DNA from: Pseudoalteromonas sp. XI10
Lineage (GTDB): Bacteria; Pseudomonadota; Gammaproteobacteria; Enterobacterales; Alteromonadaceae
Assembly (NCBI RefSeq): GCF_001469895.1
Contig: NZ_LOPY01000040.1
Span: 62,001-126,000, forward strand
Direction: 5' to 3'
Length of the DNA: 64,000 bases
The notes beneath the pieces were generated by a model that saw only the letters and a list, made by a program, of their open reading frames with translations, searched no databases and was not told the origin of the DNA. A program made the translations under genes and the position numbers. This document shows positions 1 to 9,790 of this stretch, in pieces (position 1 is the stretch's first letter; every line of letters begins with the position of its first letter).

Positions 1-461
1 CAGAGTAGCTCATCTGTTGAATGGTTGTTCGAGCTAATAAAGACTTTTAAAAGCTCCACAGCCGATATAGCGACAATAGCGCTTATCAGTTTCATCTTCA
101 GACCCGAGAAACCAACTTTACCCATCCACACAGGCCTGTCTTCATGGTTGTCTATATTCAACTTTGATACAAAGTTTTCGTAGCCACTGAAAATGATGAT
201 AAGCAAAAGCCCTGCTAATAGCGCAGTGTCAACTAAAGTCAAAATACCTACCAAAAGCTCTTGGTTTGACGCAGTGAATGTATTTAAGGCCATACTGTAT
301 AAATATTTAAAGAACTTTAGCAGCAGTAATACCACAGCGACTAATAAGCCAATAAAGAATGGTGCTAATAACCAACGCGAGCGAAAAATAAAACTCTCAA
401 CAACTTGTTCTAGTTTGGTTGGTACTTTCTTTATTTTTGAATGAGTCACTTGTTCAGACAT
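1..461 (-). CDS. yqhA: UPF0114/YqhA family membrane protein (partial, 3' end outside window)
   Basis: The reverse strand reads from an ATG at 461 to the window edge without a stop, giving about 153 residues. It begins MSEQVTHSKIKK and then matches the YqhA pattern: a RSRWLLAP segment before the first membrane helix, a second helix ending in IIFSGYENFVS, and a third helix in SAIVAISAVELLKVF. YqhA proteins are inner-membrane proteins of about 160-180 residues whose role is not settled. Only the C-terminal tail should be missing. The N-terminus is about 15 residues longer than E. coli YqhA as I remember it. Identity is good; function is unknown. Confidence 0.85.
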   Translation of the reverse strand, partial: MSEQVTHSKIKKVPTKLEQVVESFIFRSRWLLAPFFIGLLVAVVLLLLKFFKYLYSMALNTFTASNQELLVGILTLVDTALLAGLLLIIIFSGYENFVSKLNIDNHEDRPVWMGKVGFSGLKMKLISAIVAISAVELLKVFISSNNHSTDELL

Positions 462-700
462 AAGTTAGTTCACTTTTCTTTTAAAATTAGCGCGATAATA
501 CGTGTTTTGACCTTACGATTACCAGCATTAGAGGCAAAAAGAGTGGTTATTTTTTGCTTATCTTTACGATAAAAATTTTTCGTTATCTTTTTTTGAAATT
601 TAGTTTATAAATTCACTCAAGCAAAGTGAAACACACATTGCGCACCATTACTGTGCAATTGAGCCGGTAATAATTACTTTTGTTGATTAGGAATAATTAA

Positions 701-943
701 ATGAAAAAAGCATTGCTAGCACTAATTTTGGCACCTGTTTTAAGCGTGTCAGCAACGAATGCAATCGCTAACGAAGCACCTGAAGCATCAGCTGAAATGA
801 TCAAAGAATACACTGAAATGTGTTTAAACTGGGCAAAAGATGATGACATCAGCAACGAAGAATTAAAGCCATACGTATTAAAATGTGTAAACGATGAGCT
901 TGAAGCTGAAGGCTATAAAAAAGTAAAAGACGTACAAATCTAA
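701..943 (+). CDS. small secreted protein with two cysteines, function unknown
   Basis: An 80-residue protein starting MKKALLALILAPVLSVSA, a clear Sec signal peptide with likely cleavage near residue 23 after AIA. The mature part is about 57 residues, acidic and helical-looking, with two cysteines (C41 and C62) that could form a disulfide in the periplasm. The start is supported by AGGAA seven bases upstream. It stands alone, with a 239-base leader in front and a strong hairpin behind. I do not recognise a family. Confidence 0.75.
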   Translation: MKKALLALILAPVLSVSATNAIANEAPEASAEMIKEYTEMCLNWAKDDDISNEELKPYVLKCVNDELEAEGYKKVKDVQI

Positions 944-966
944 TTTTACGCCTGCTTAGAATATAG

Positions 967-1008
967 AAAAACCGGAATGACACAATGATGTGCGCTCCGG
1001 TTTTTTGT
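967..1008. terminator. bidirectional hairpin terminator
   Basis: AAAACCGGA and TCCGGTTTT arms around a 20-base loop, with T runs on both strands. It lies between two convergent genes and can serve both. Confidence 0.75.
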
Positions 1009-1010
1009 TT

Positions 1011-1202
1011 TTAATGGCTGTAATAATCAGCTAATGCACTGAATAAAAATAATAACGAACCTATCATGAATAACACCAGCCCAAATGTGGCATACTCTAT
1101 AAATGCAGGTAAAAATAAGCTACTCCCAAAGAAAAAGGCGCATGCTGATATGATATTCACCAACGCATTAACTTTAGGTGCGAGTGTAAACTTCATCACC
1201 AT
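1011..1202 (-). CDS. YrhK-like small membrane protein
   Basis: A 63-residue protein with two hydrophobic helices (about 13-32 and 38-58). The pattern NALVNIISACAFFFGSSLF followed by a second helix with MIGSLLFLFSA resembles the YrhK-like domain, in which a glycine/serine pair closes each helix. The role of that family is not known. It starts three bases after the stop of the AhpD-like gene upstream, so the two are likely co-transcribed. Confidence 0.65.
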   Translation of the reverse strand: MVMKFTLAPKVNALVNIISACAFFFGSSLFLPAFIEYATFGLVLFMIGSLLFLFSALADYYSH

Positions 1203-1205
1203 TCC

Positions 1206-1661
1206 TTATTCTGTTAACTCAGGGATAAAGTGAAACGCTTTAACTATGCGATTCCAGCTGTTTATCTCAAGTACTACCGTCGTTAATACCACGATGTCTT
1301 TTTCGTTAAAGATAGCAGACACTTGGTTGTAAACATCGTCTTCAACATGTTTATCAATGATATTTGTTAAGGCTTCCGCCCAAGCGAGTGCTGCAGTTTC
1401 TTGTTCTGAAAATACAGGGACTTCACGCCAAGCGGCTAGTACATCGAGTCGCTGTTGACGCTCACCTTGGCTTCTCAGCTCAGCTGAATGCATATGCTGA
1501 CAAAACCCACAGCCATTAATTTGCGACACTCTTAATCTTACTAAATCAGCGAGCTTCGCGGTTATATTTGTATCTTCTGGCAGTGCGCTGAGCCCAGTTA
1601 AATGTTTAACAAGTCCTGGGTTGAGTGAATATAGCTGCTGTTGTGATAAACGTGTTTGCAT
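1206..1661 (-). CDS. carboxymuconolactone decarboxylase (AhpD-like) family protein
   Basis: A 151-residue protein beginning MQTRLSQQQ. The reading frame extends 16 codons further upstream, but this ATG has AGGAG seven bases in front and fits the family length. The core motif is NGCGFCQHMHS near residues 50-60, the redox-active CxxC plus histidine seen in AhpD-like alkylhydroperoxidases, which pass electrons from thiol donors to peroxide. Conserved acidic and tryptophan positions follow (ALAWAEALT, EINSWNRI). Members of this subfamily resemble YnjA/YciW-type proteins with unproven substrates. It appears to form a two-gene operon with the YrhK-like gene. Confidence 0.85.
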   Translation of the reverse strand: MQTRLSQQQLYSLNPGLVKHLTGLSALPEDTNITAKLADLVRLRVSQINGCGFCQHMHSAELRSQGERQQRLDVLAAWREVPVFSEQETAALAWAEALTNIIDKHVEDDVYNQVSAIFNEKDIVVLTTVVLEINSWNRIVKAFHFIPELTE

Positions 1662-1754
1662 TTTAAATCTCCTGTCTTGATTTTGATGACAGAATAACAA
1701 CAGCCTCAAAGCAAATATTGGTAAAAAACGACATTCGCAGTGTCATACAAGCAC

Positions 1755-1787
1755 AAAAAAGGGATTGCAACTGCAACCCCTTTTTAT
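1755..1787. terminator. hairpin terminator, topA 3' side
   Basis: AAAAAGGGATTGCA pairs with TGCAACCCCTTTTT with one mismatch; A and T runs flank both sides. It lies just past the topA stop. Confidence 0.65.
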
Positions 1788-1806
1788 AATCAAGATAGAT
1801 ATAAAC

Positions 1807-4467
1807 TTACTTTTTAGCTGCCGCTTTTTTCTTAGCTGGCGCTTTCTTTTTACTCTCTTCTACCCACTTGCCATTTTGGTAGTGAGCAGTCCAGCCTGTG
1901 GCTTTACCATCTACTTCACTCATTACATACTGCTCTTTATTTTTACGGCTGTATCGAACGACTGAAGGATTACCATCAGGGTCTTTTGCAGGTGCGTCAG
2001 CAAGGTAATAAAACTTTTCAGAAATACGATCTCTAAAACGTTTTAATTCTTCCACTTTTGGCGCACGCGTTTCACGTGATTTAGGGAAGGTATTTGCAGC
2101 TAAGAAAATACCCGATGCACCATCACGCAGTACAAAGTAAGCTTCTGATTTTTCACATTCAAGTTCAGGTAAATGAACTGGATCTTCTTTTGGTGGCGCG
2201 GCTTCACCGTTTTTAAGTAACTTACGTGTATTTTTACACTCTTCATTACTACAACCGAAGTACTTACCAAAACGACCCGATTTTAACTGCATATCTGAGC
2301 CACATTTATCACATTCGATAATTGGGCCGTCGTAACCTTTAATTTTAAAGGTACCTTGTTCAACGATATAACCCTTACACGCTGGATTGTTACCGCACAC
2401 ATGTAATTTACGTGTTTCGTCGATCAGGTATGAATCCATTGCAGTTTCGCAGATTGGGCAACGCTTCATTTGCATCAATGATTCAGTTTCTACGTCTTCC
2501 ACATCTGCCGCAATGGCTTCATCGCCTGGCACCAAGTTCATGGTCGTAGTACAACGCTCTTTAGGTGGCAGGTTGTAACCTGTACAACCTAAAAATACAC
2601 CGGTTGATGCAGTACGAATACCCATCTTACGACCACAAGTCGGACAATCGATATCAGTCTCGACCATTTGGTTTTGGCGCATACCACCGCGCTCTTCATC
2701 GCCTGAGGCAATTTCAAGCTGAGTTGAAAAGTCTGCATAAAATTTATCAAGAACTTGTGTCCAAACACGCTCACCTTCTGCGATATCATCCAGACGACCT
2801 TCCATCTTAGCGGTAAAATCAAAGTTCATCAGATCTTCGAAGTTTTCAACTAAGCGGTCTGTAACAATCTCACCCATTTTTTCGGCGAAGAAACGGCGGT
2901 TTTCAACACGTACGTAACCACGGTCTTGAATCGTTGAGATAATAGATGCATACGTAGAAGGACGGCCGATGCCGCGCTTTTCTAATTCTTTAACTAAGCT
3001 TGCTTCACTAAAACGTGCAGGTGGCTTTGTGAAATGTTGTTTAGGATCTAATTCAACAAGGGTCAGTACATCACCTTCTTTAACCGCAGGCAGTGATTGA
3101 TCTTCTTCGTTCTTTTTACGAACAGCTGGCTGAACTTTTGTCCAACCATCAAAGCGAAGCACGCGGCCTTTTGCTTTTAACTGATAATCACCGGCACCAA
3201 CCGTTAAAGTTGTTAAATCGTATTCTGCTGGAACCATTTGGCAGGCAACAAACTGACGCCAGATTAATTCGTAGAGTTTTTTAGCGTCCGCTTCAACACC
3301 GTCTAAATGGCCAGATAGCACTGTAACACTCGAAGGACGAATCGCTTCGTGCGCCTCTTGAGCATTACCTTTTGAGCTATAACTAATCGGTGCTTTCGGT
3401 AAATACTTCTCACCAAACTGCTCTGTCACGTAATCACGACACATTTCAACCGCATCTTTCGATAAGTTAGTTGAATCGGTACGCATATAAGTAATGTGAC
3501 CTGCTTCATATAAGCGTTGAGCCAGCATCATGGTCTTCTTAACACCATAACCTAGGCGTGTACTTGCTGCCTGTTGCATGGTTGAAGTAATAAATGGCGC
3601 GCTTGGTTTACTCTTACTAGGCTTTTCTTCAACGCTAATGACCTTGTAGTCGGCTTTTTCAAGTTGACTAACGGCATTCATCGCCTGCTCTTCATTAACT
3701 GGCTTAAAAGGCTTGTCAGCGTGTTTGGTCACTTCTAGGCGTAAAGCTGCTTCTGTATTTTTAACATCGGCGTGGATATCCCAGAACTCTTCAGGAATAA
3801 ATGCTTTGATTTCGCGTTCACGTTCAACAAGTAAACGCACTGCGACAGATTGCACACGACCGGCTGATAAGCCACGTGCCACTTTAGCCCACAATAATGG
3901 CGACACCATAAAGCCCACTACACGGTCAAGGAAACGACGCGCTTGTTGCGCGTAAACCATGTCAGTGTTTAATTCACCGGGTGTTTCGAATGCTTGCTGA
4001 ATGGCATTCTTAGTGATTTCGTTAAAAACAACTCGTTTATACTTTTCAGGCTCGCCACCAATAATTTGTTCGAGGTGCCATGCAATCGCTTCCCCCTCTC
4101 TATCCAAATCGGTTGCGAGATAGATTTTATCGGCGTTTTCAGCAAGCTTTTTTAATTCTTGAACAACTTTCTCTTTGCCCGGTAAGACTTCGTAATGTGG
4201 TTCCCAGCCTTTTTCGGGATCTATACCCATGCGAGCAACAAGATTTTTATAATCGCGTTGCTTCTTATAGGCAGCTTTTTCTTCTGGTGACATTTTTCGA
4301 ACTTCAGCAGGCGTTTTCGTCGCTGCAGTCTTCGTTTTGCCTGAACCTGAAGTTGGTAGATCACGCACATGTCCAACGCTGGACTTTACGATGAAATCGT
4401 TACCTAAGTATTTATTAATTGTTTTTGCCTTTGCTGGAGACTCTACAATTACAAGTGATTTGCCCAT
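1807..4467 (-). CDS. topA: DNA topoisomerase I (type IA)
   Basis: An 886-residue protein, close to the 865 of E. coli TopA. It relaxes negative supercoils by cutting and passing one DNA strand. The TOPRIM domain opens with [15 protein letters not shown] (E9) and carries the acidic metal site ATDLDREGE (D120, D122, E124). The catalytic tyrosine is Y327 in [10 protein letters not shown]. The C-terminal third holds four-cysteine zinc ribbons (for example [26 protein letters not shown]) and ends in a lysine/alanine-rich tail that binds DNA. It is transcribed alone, with a 309-base non-coding stretch upstream. Identification is secure. Confidence 0.98.
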   Translation of the reverse strand: MGKSLVIVESPAKAKTINKYLGNDFIVKSSVGHVRDLPTSGSGKTKTAATKTPAEVRKMSPEEKAAYKKQRDYKNLVARMGIDPEKGWEPHYEVLPGKEKVVQELKKLAENADKIYLATDLDREGEAIAWHLEQIIGGEPEKYKRVVFNEITKNAIQQAFETPGELNTDMVYAQQARRFLDRVVGFMVSPLLWAKVARGLSAGRVQSVAVRLLVEREREIKAFIPEEFWDIHADVKNTEAALRLEVTKHADKPFKPVNEEQAMNAVSQLEKADYKVISVEEKPSKSKPSAPFITSTMQQAASTRLGYGVKKTMMLAQRLYEAGHITYMRTDSTNLSKDAVEMCRDYVTEQFGEKYLPKAPISYSSKGNAQEAHEAIRPSSVTVLSGHLDGVEADAKKLYELIWRQFVACQMVPAEYDLTTLTVGAGDYQLKAKGRVLRFDGWTKVQPAVRKKNEEDQSLPAVKEGDVLTLVELDPKQHFTKPPARFSEASLVKELEKRGIGRPSTYASIISTIQDRGYVRVENRRFFAEKMGEIVTDRLVENFEDLMNFDFTAKMEGRLDDIAEGERVWTQVLDKFYADFSTQLEIASGDEERGGMRQNQMVETDIDCPTCGRKMGIRTASTGVFLGCTGYNLPPKERCTTTMNLVPGDEAIAADVEDVETESLMQMKRCPICETAMDSYLIDETRKLHVCGNNPACKGYIVEQGTFKIKGYDGPIIECDKCGSDMQLKSGRFGKYFGCSNEECKNTRKLLKNGEAAPPKEDPVHLPELECEKSEAYFVLRDGASGIFLAANTFPKSRETRAPKVEELKRFRDRISEKFYYLADAPAKDPDGNPSVVRYSRKNKEQYVMSEVDGKATGWTAHYQNGKWVEESKKKAPAKKKAAAKK

Positions 4468-4720
4468 AGCTGCCTATTTCTGACCGAGTATTTTAAAAGT
4501 TTTTTGCCCTTATAAATGTATATCCATCACATTAAACAAATAAGTATGATTTTTTAACATTGGAGCACGAATATTTATAGGTATATCTACAAACACCAAT
4601 TGTTACAAGCTTTTAATAGAAACTTTTCTTCATTGAGTGAATAATTAAACAATTTTTGTTGCTAATTTAGTCAATGTGGTGTTTTGCGGTAATTTCAAGG
4701 GGAATATATAGAACAGCAAC
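4468..4720. other. AT-rich intergenic stretch upstream of topA
   Basis: No open frame of note. It should contain the topA promoter reading leftward, but I could not single out -35/-10 elements among the many AT runs. Confidence 0.5.
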
Positions 4721-4750
4721 AAAAATGCCAACCTTCTGGTTGGCATTTTT
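4721..4750. terminator. hairpin terminator after the Ig-repeat lipoprotein gene
   Basis: AAAAATGCCAACC pairs perfectly with GGTTGGCATTTTT across a four-base loop. It lies 27 bases past the stop of the minus-strand gene and has T runs on both strands. Confidence 0.85.
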
Positions 4751-4776
4751 TTAAATTTAAACAATTAACTACTTAA

Positions 4777-7700
4777 TTAGCCATCATCACTTATTGCTAT
4801 TGTAGCAGTAGATACATTGTCTTTACCTGTTGTGAATTCAACAGTTAAGAAACCATCAGTTTTATCATTTGGATCAGCTTCACGGCTAATCGTAAGGGCA
4901 ACCCCAGTCGCTGTTGTTCGGCTTGTATTACCTATATCAAAACCAGATGTACCACTGTAATCACCATTATCTGCACTAATTGCAACCGCAGTGCCTGAAG
5001 GCATTGAGTTGTTGTAAATATCAGAGAAATAAAGCTCAAAACTCAGCGCTGACAACTGGTTACCTGAATCAGCGGTAGTAATGTTAATTGAGCCTAAATC
5101 ACAGTAGTCAGTATTCGCTGTGGCTTCTAAACGAGCAATAATAGCACCTGACTGCGTATCTGCTTGTCTATAAATTGTACTACAGTTCTCAATATCAACA
5201 GCAAGTTGCATTGCATTATCTGTAAATACAGTTGGATCGTCTTCTGTTGTTTCAGCAAGTGCTTCAGCAAAGCGATTACGTAGCTCATCTTTTGTTACTA
5301 CAAAACGACTGTATGCAAAGCTTCCTGACATAATAATCTCAAATGAGTCACGAACATCAATAAGCTCTTTGGTACATAAAGTCTCAAATGTTGCGTCTTC
5401 ATCAGGCTCTGTCGCGGCTGCAGAACACTCAAGACCATTGTATTTACCATCAGCTAGTGTATGCATCTCATTTAAGTCAATATCGAAGTTTTCTTCTGTA
5501 TGACCTGCATTAGTATTCGTTGCACTACATGGGTCGCTTGCATCACCTTCTTGACAGTTTTCAGCAGCTTTAGTAACCGCAGCTGTAACTGGGTCATAAA
5601 TTGCAGCTAGACCATCATAAACGCCATTTTCATTATGATCGACAAAGGCTTCAGGTAAGTCATAACCACTGTAATACTCATTTTTGTCATAACGTCCATT
5701 ACCATTGATGTCGATAAATGACTCTTGACCTTTTGCAGTCACAAGTACTGTTGCGCGACCACCGAGAGGTACACCATCATCATCAAACGCAGCATTTAAA
5801 ATACCCGCCATACAAGGTGCTGCCACACCAAAATATAGGTCGCAGTTAATTGCACTTGTTTTTGGGTTAGTGCTATTGATTTTATTGCCCCATTTATCTT
5901 CGCTAAATGGAATCGGGTTTTGTGAGCGCCACTGTGCAACGCATGCACCATCAACCGTGTTACATTCAAGTTGAGGATTAAACTCCTCACCATCTAATGT
6001 CCCTACAGCGCCACCTTCTGTCGTTAAGTAAACCGAAGTCCCATCTGGTACTGGGTTATTGAAGTGATCTGCAACATAAACCGAAATATCTGTGGTATCA
6101 CCAATGTAATTTAATGCTTCAATGTTGATGATTTCCGGGCCTGCGGTAAAGCTATTACCATCAGGTAAGCCTGAGCTGATTGAAACAAGATCTGAAACGC
6201 TTGTTACTTGCTCATCTAATGAAACCAACGAAAGCTCACCAGAGGGACATGAAACACTGCTATCACGGTCTGCTTCATCTAGAAGACATTCGTCATAAAG
6301 CTCTTTCCAACAAGTTACATTATCATTTTGATCTGCTGGGATTTGGTCATCAGGAATATAACAGGCTTGTACGCGCACTGCTTGTGGAACAAAACCAGAG
6401 TTTATCTGAATTCGAGCTAAACCTTCTGAGTCAGTTGACACGCTGGCATGCGAAAAACCACTTGCATCTGTCACTTCAGAGAGTGAAATTCCACCATTGG
6501 TAGAGCTTAAACGAAAATCTAAACGTTTTTGCTTCGCAACATTACCAATTGCATCGGTAAGTTTAAAAGTAAGTTGGCTTGTTTCTTGGCGTGAAACACC
6601 ACCCGTCCCTTTTAGAGCAAGCACATTTTCTGTTGCTTCTACAAACTCGATTGAGCTTACTTCAGCAGCTGATACAGGCACATTTACTGATACCACTTTT
6701 GGTGTTCCACCAGTTAGTACTGTCGCTGTTACTGTATCGCCCTGTGAAGTGTTACAGCCGTTGCTTCTGTAAGTTGCTGTAGCAATGCCGCTAATACTCG
6801 TCGCGGTTTCATCCATTACAGATAAATCTGATTCAACACACCCTGAAGTGAACTCAACATCAAGAGGAGAAACATATAAATCACCAGCTGCATCATAAAT
6901 TGTTACTGTAATAACTGTAGTCGCACCTGCAGCAAGCGGCACAAATTCGTCATCAATAACATTGCCTGAGTCATCAAGCTTGTTATATAAACCATTTGAA
7001 ATTTCAACGCTTAATTCAGCTGTCGCAATTTCAAATGCTTTTGAAGAAGTCACAGACTTAGCAGTCACAGTAACCTCGCCCGCACCACTATTGGCGCCAG
7101 GCTGTAATTTTAAAATGGCAAAGCCAAAGTTGTCAGTCAGGGCTTTTCCAGATTCTGGTAATAAACCACCAAGATCTGTTGAAAGCTCAGCGATAATACC
7201 GTCGATACCGTCGCCTGAGCTTGTATCTGTCACTTTAACCATTACATCGATAAGTTCGTCAGATGAGAATTGATTTACAACTGTACACCCTGACGTTAGG
7301 TAAGTAGTTTCAAGAGATGTTGTACTACGATTGGCATCCCAATCAGTCGCACAGCCTTGAAGTAGTTTAATATCAAGCTCAGCTTCAGCACTTTCAACCG
7401 GGGCATCATCACCATTTGAAATAAAGCCTGCGATTTTTGTGATACTGTTACCACTTTCATCTGTGTAAGTTGCAACGACTTGACCTGCACCTTTAGAGTC
7501 ACCACTGCTAAGCGTTACAAATGCCTCACCATTTTCATCGGTAAGGGCTGTGCCTAGTACTGGTGTAATTTTACCTGTGTAGTTAGTGGTAAATGAAATA
7601 AGTTGCCCATCGAGTGGTGTGTCTTCATCAAGTAAAGTCGCAGTAACCGTACCTTTGTTATCTTTACTCACTGGGTTATCTAGAGAGAATGGCTGACCTG

Positions 7701-8202
7701 AGCTATCTACGATGTTAAGGCTTAGCGTAACACTACCGCTAACACTCGAGTCATCTGTTTCAGAGCCATCTGATGTAAAACCAAACGTATCAGTATATGT
7801 CTCACTATCAATTACATATGTAGCAGTAACACTACCTGCCCCCGCAGTATCACCCGCAGTTAAGGTAATTGATGCAACACCATCAGAATCAGTTAAATCA
7901 GTACCAGAAACTGGGTCTAATAGACCTATGTCACCATCTAGACTGAAATTAATAACTGCACCTACAACGGCTTCGTCATTATTAGTCAATGTTGCCGAGA
8001 TGGTTAACGGTGTGTCAGCTGTAACTGCACTCGCTTCATCTGTAGTAGATTGGTTGTAGCCTTGAACAGACACAACATAGTTTGTTTCTACGGTTGTGTC
8101 ATCATCTCCATCGGATGAATCACTATCTAATGATCCTCCACCGCCACAGGCGGCTAACAATGAGATGAAAACTAAAACACTTAGCCATCGCAATAAAGGC
8201 AT
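4777..8202 (-). CDS. large Ig-like (Big-1/invasin-type) repeat lipoprotein
   Basis: A 1141-residue acidic protein. The N-terminus is a lipoprotein signal with lipobox LLAAC (C19), then a G/S/D-rich linker. From about residue 40 it has tandem Ig-like domains of about 100-115 residues. Each follows the Big-1 plan: PLTISATLTN near the start, then DSDGVASITLTAG and GAGSVTATY near the end. At least five or six copies are visible before residue 630, and more degenerate ones follow. Around 828-860 are two calcium-loop-like motifs, DINGNGRYDKNE and DHNENGVYDG. Big-1 proteins are usually surface adhesins or scaffolds; cell-surface placement and adhesion are inferred here. No catalytic domain is evident. 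Confidence 0.8.
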   Translation of the reverse strand: MPLLRWLSVLVFISLLAACGGGGSLDSDSSDGDDDTTVETNYVVSVQGYNQSTTDEASAVTADTPLTISATLTNNDEAVVGAVINFSLDGDIGLLDPVSGTDLTDSDGVASITLTAGDTAGAGSVTATYVIDSETYTDTFGFTSDGSETDDSSVSGSVTLSLNIVDSSGQPFSLDNPVSKDNKGTVTATLLDEDTPLDGQLISFTTNYTGKITPVLGTALTDENGEAFVTLSSGDSKGAGQVVATYTDESGNSITKIAGFISNGDDAPVESAEAELDIKLLQGCATDWDANRSTTSLETTYLTSGCTVVNQFSSDELIDVMVKVTDTSSGDGIDGIIAELSTDLGGLLPESGKALTDNFGFAILKLQPGANSGAGEVTVTAKSVTSSKAFEIATAELSVEISNGLYNKLDDSGNVIDDEFVPLAAGATTVITVTIYDAAGDLYVSPLDVEFTSGCVESDLSVMDETATSISGIATATYRSNGCNTSQGDTVTATVLTGGTPKVVSVNVPVSAAEVSSIEFVEATENVLALKGTGGVSRQETSQLTFKLTDAIGNVAKQKRLDFRLSSTNGGISLSEVTDASGFSHASVSTDSEGLARIQINSGFVPQAVRVQACYIPDDQIPADQNDNVTCWKELYDECLLDEADRDSSVSCPSGELSLVSLDEQVTSVSDLVSISSGLPDGNSFTAGPEIINIEALNYIGDTTDISVYVADHFNNPVPDGTSVYLTTEGGAVGTLDGEEFNPQLECNTVDGACVAQWRSQNPIPFSEDKWGNKINSTNPKTSAINCDLYFGVAAPCMAGILNAAFDDDGVPLGGRATVLVTAKGQESFIDINGNGRYDKNEYYSGYDLPEAFVDHNENGVYDGLAAIYDPVTAAVTKAAENCQEGDASDPCSATNTNAGHTEENFDIDLNEMHTLADGKYNGLECSAAATEPDEDATFETLCTKELIDVRDSFEIIMSGSFAYSRFVVTKDELRNRFAEALAETTEDDPTVFTDNAMQLAVDIENCSTIYRQADTQSGAIIARLEATANTDYCDLGSINITTADSGNQLSALSFELYFSDIYNNSMPSGTAVAISADNGDYSGTSGFDIGNTSRTTATGVALTISREADPNDKTDGFLTVEFTTGKDNVSTATIAISDDG

Positions 8203-8394
8203 CGACCTCTCCCTAGTTAGCTATTTTTTACTTATTTGATTGTTTACCTAATATTAACCTAAAAATTAAACGAAGATCATAATTTTTTTCCTTTAAAGGC
8301 AACGAAATTATTTAACTATTTATCGAATTTTTCTGTATAAAAATCTTCATGCTGGTAGTCTATGGCAAAATTTATAAAAAAATAGACTGGGTGT

Positions 8395-9726
8395 ATGTCA
8401 AAAGTACGATCTTTAAGCCTTACATCTCGTATCATGGTAGGTATGGTACTGGGTGTAATCGTTGGTTTTATCTTTCAAGCCATTTTAGCGGGTGAAGACG
8501 ATTTCCTTATTCCACTAGGGTTATTCTCTTTACCAATTAAAGCATTTTTTGTTGATGGTATTTTCCATGTTGGTGGTCAAATTTTCATTGCAAGCTTAAA
8601 GATGCTTGTGGTGCCACTGGTTTTTGTATCATTAGTCTGTGGTACTTGTAGCTTAAGCGACCCTAAAAAATTAGGCCGTTTAGGGGGTAAGTCAATTTTG
8701 CTTTATTTAGCAACGACCGCAATCGCGATTACTGTTGCTATTACCTTAGCCTTATTAGTTAACCCAGGTGAAGGAATCAACTTACCTTCGGATGCTAACT
8801 ACAGTGCAAAAGAAGCACCTACCCTTGCGCAAGTCATTATCGGTATGTTCCCAACAAACCCTATTGATGCTATGGCAAGTGGTAATATGCTACAGGTTAT
8901 TGTTTTTGCATTATTATTCGGTGTTGCTATGGCCCTTAGCGGTAAAGCAGGCCAACGTGTTGCAAATGTTTTTGAAGACTTAAACACTGTTATTTTAAAG
9001 CTAGTTACCTTACTTATGAACATTGCACCTTATGGTGTGTTCTTCTTGATGGCAAAACTCTTTACAACCATCGACTTAAAGCTAATTAAGAGCCTTGCTT
9101 TATACTTCGGTGTGGTTGTATTTGCACTTCTGTTCCACGGTTTAGTTAACTACAGTGTCTTGTTAAAGTTATTTACCGGCCTTAACCCAATTACGTTTTT
9201 AAAGAAGATGAAAAACGCTTGCCTATTTGCATTTAGTACATCTAGCTCAAGTGCAACTATGCCTATTACCCTTGAAACTGCGAGCAAGAAATTAGGTGCG
9301 CACAACTCAGTTGCTTCGTTTACTGTACCTTTGGGCGCAACCATTAACATGGACGGCACAGCAATTATGCAAGGTGTTGCGACCGTGTTCATCGCACAGG
9401 TATTTTCAGTTGATTTAACGATTTCTGATTACTTAATGGTTATTTTAACTGCAACACTTGCTTCTGTAGGTACTGCGGGCGTACCCGGTGTTGGTCTGAT
9501 TATGTTAGCCATGGTGTTAAACCAAGTAGGCTTACCTGTAGAAGGTATTGCTATCATCATTGGTGTTGACCGTTTACTAGATATGACACGTACCGCTGTG
9601 AACGTTACAGGTGATTGTATGGTGACCTGTGTGGTTGCAAAATCTGAAGGTGAATTTGATGAGGACGTATTTAACGACCCAAATGCCGCTAAAGATTTAG
9701 AGGACTATCATAAGTCAATTAAGTAA
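8395..9726 (+). CDS. dicarboxylate/amino acid:cation symporter (DAACS family)
   Basis: A 443-residue inner-membrane carrier of the glutamate transporter fold. Hallmarks are the serine-rich re-entrant loop STSSSSATMPITLE, the cation/substrate site NMDGTAIMQG, and VDRLLDMTRTAVNVTGD near the C-terminus, where the arginine and aspartate usually contact an acidic substrate. The family takes up glutamate, aspartate, C4-dicarboxylates or small neutral amino acids using Na+ or H+. The SSSSATMP loop is closer to GltP/DctA-type carriers than to SstT, but the substrate cannot be settled from sequence alone. It is transcribed alone and closed by a strong terminator. Confidence 0.88.
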   Translation: MSKVRSLSLTSRIMVGMVLGVIVGFIFQAILAGEDDFLIPLGLFSLPIKAFFVDGIFHVGGQIFIASLKMLVVPLVFVSLVCGTCSLSDPKKLGRLGGKSILLYLATTAIAITVAITLALLVNPGEGINLPSDANYSAKEAPTLAQVIIGMFPTNPIDAMASGNMLQVIVFALLFGVAMALSGKAGQRVANVFEDLNTVILKLVTLLMNIAPYGVFFLMAKLFTTIDLKLIKSLALYFGVVVFALLFHGLVNYSVLLKLFTGLNPITFLKKMKNACLFAFSTSSSSATMPITLETASKKLGAHNSVASFTVPLGATINMDGTAIMQGVATVFIAQVFSVDLTISDYLMVILTATLASVGTAGVPGVGLIMLAMVLNQVGLPVEGIAIIIGVDRLLDMTRTAVNVTGDCMVTCVVAKSEGEFDEDVFNDPNAAKDLEDYHKSIK

Positions 9727-9744
9727 AGACTTATTCGCAGCCTA

Positions 9745-9776
9745 TAAAAAAACCCGCTAAGTTAGCGGGTTTTTTA
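9745..9776. terminator. bidirectional hairpin terminator
   Basis: AAAAAACCCGCTAA pairs with TTAGCGGGTTTTTT around a one-base centre. It separates the convergent symporter and sohB genes. Confidence 0.9.
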
Positions 9777-9790
9777 TTGATAGTGCTTGA

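Noticed and set aside
193-444. An 83-codon plus-strand frame at the left end
   Set aside because: It is antisense to the YqhA-family gene, whose protein sequence is clearly conserved.
2387-4394. Several plus-strand open frames of 60-104 codons across topA
   Set aside because: They lie inside topA on the opposite strand and have no ribosome sites or recognisable motifs; they are shadows of the real gene.
6180-8059. Plus-strand frames opposite the Ig-repeat lipoprotein
   Set aside because: Low-complexity text produced by the repetitive coding strand; no start signals.
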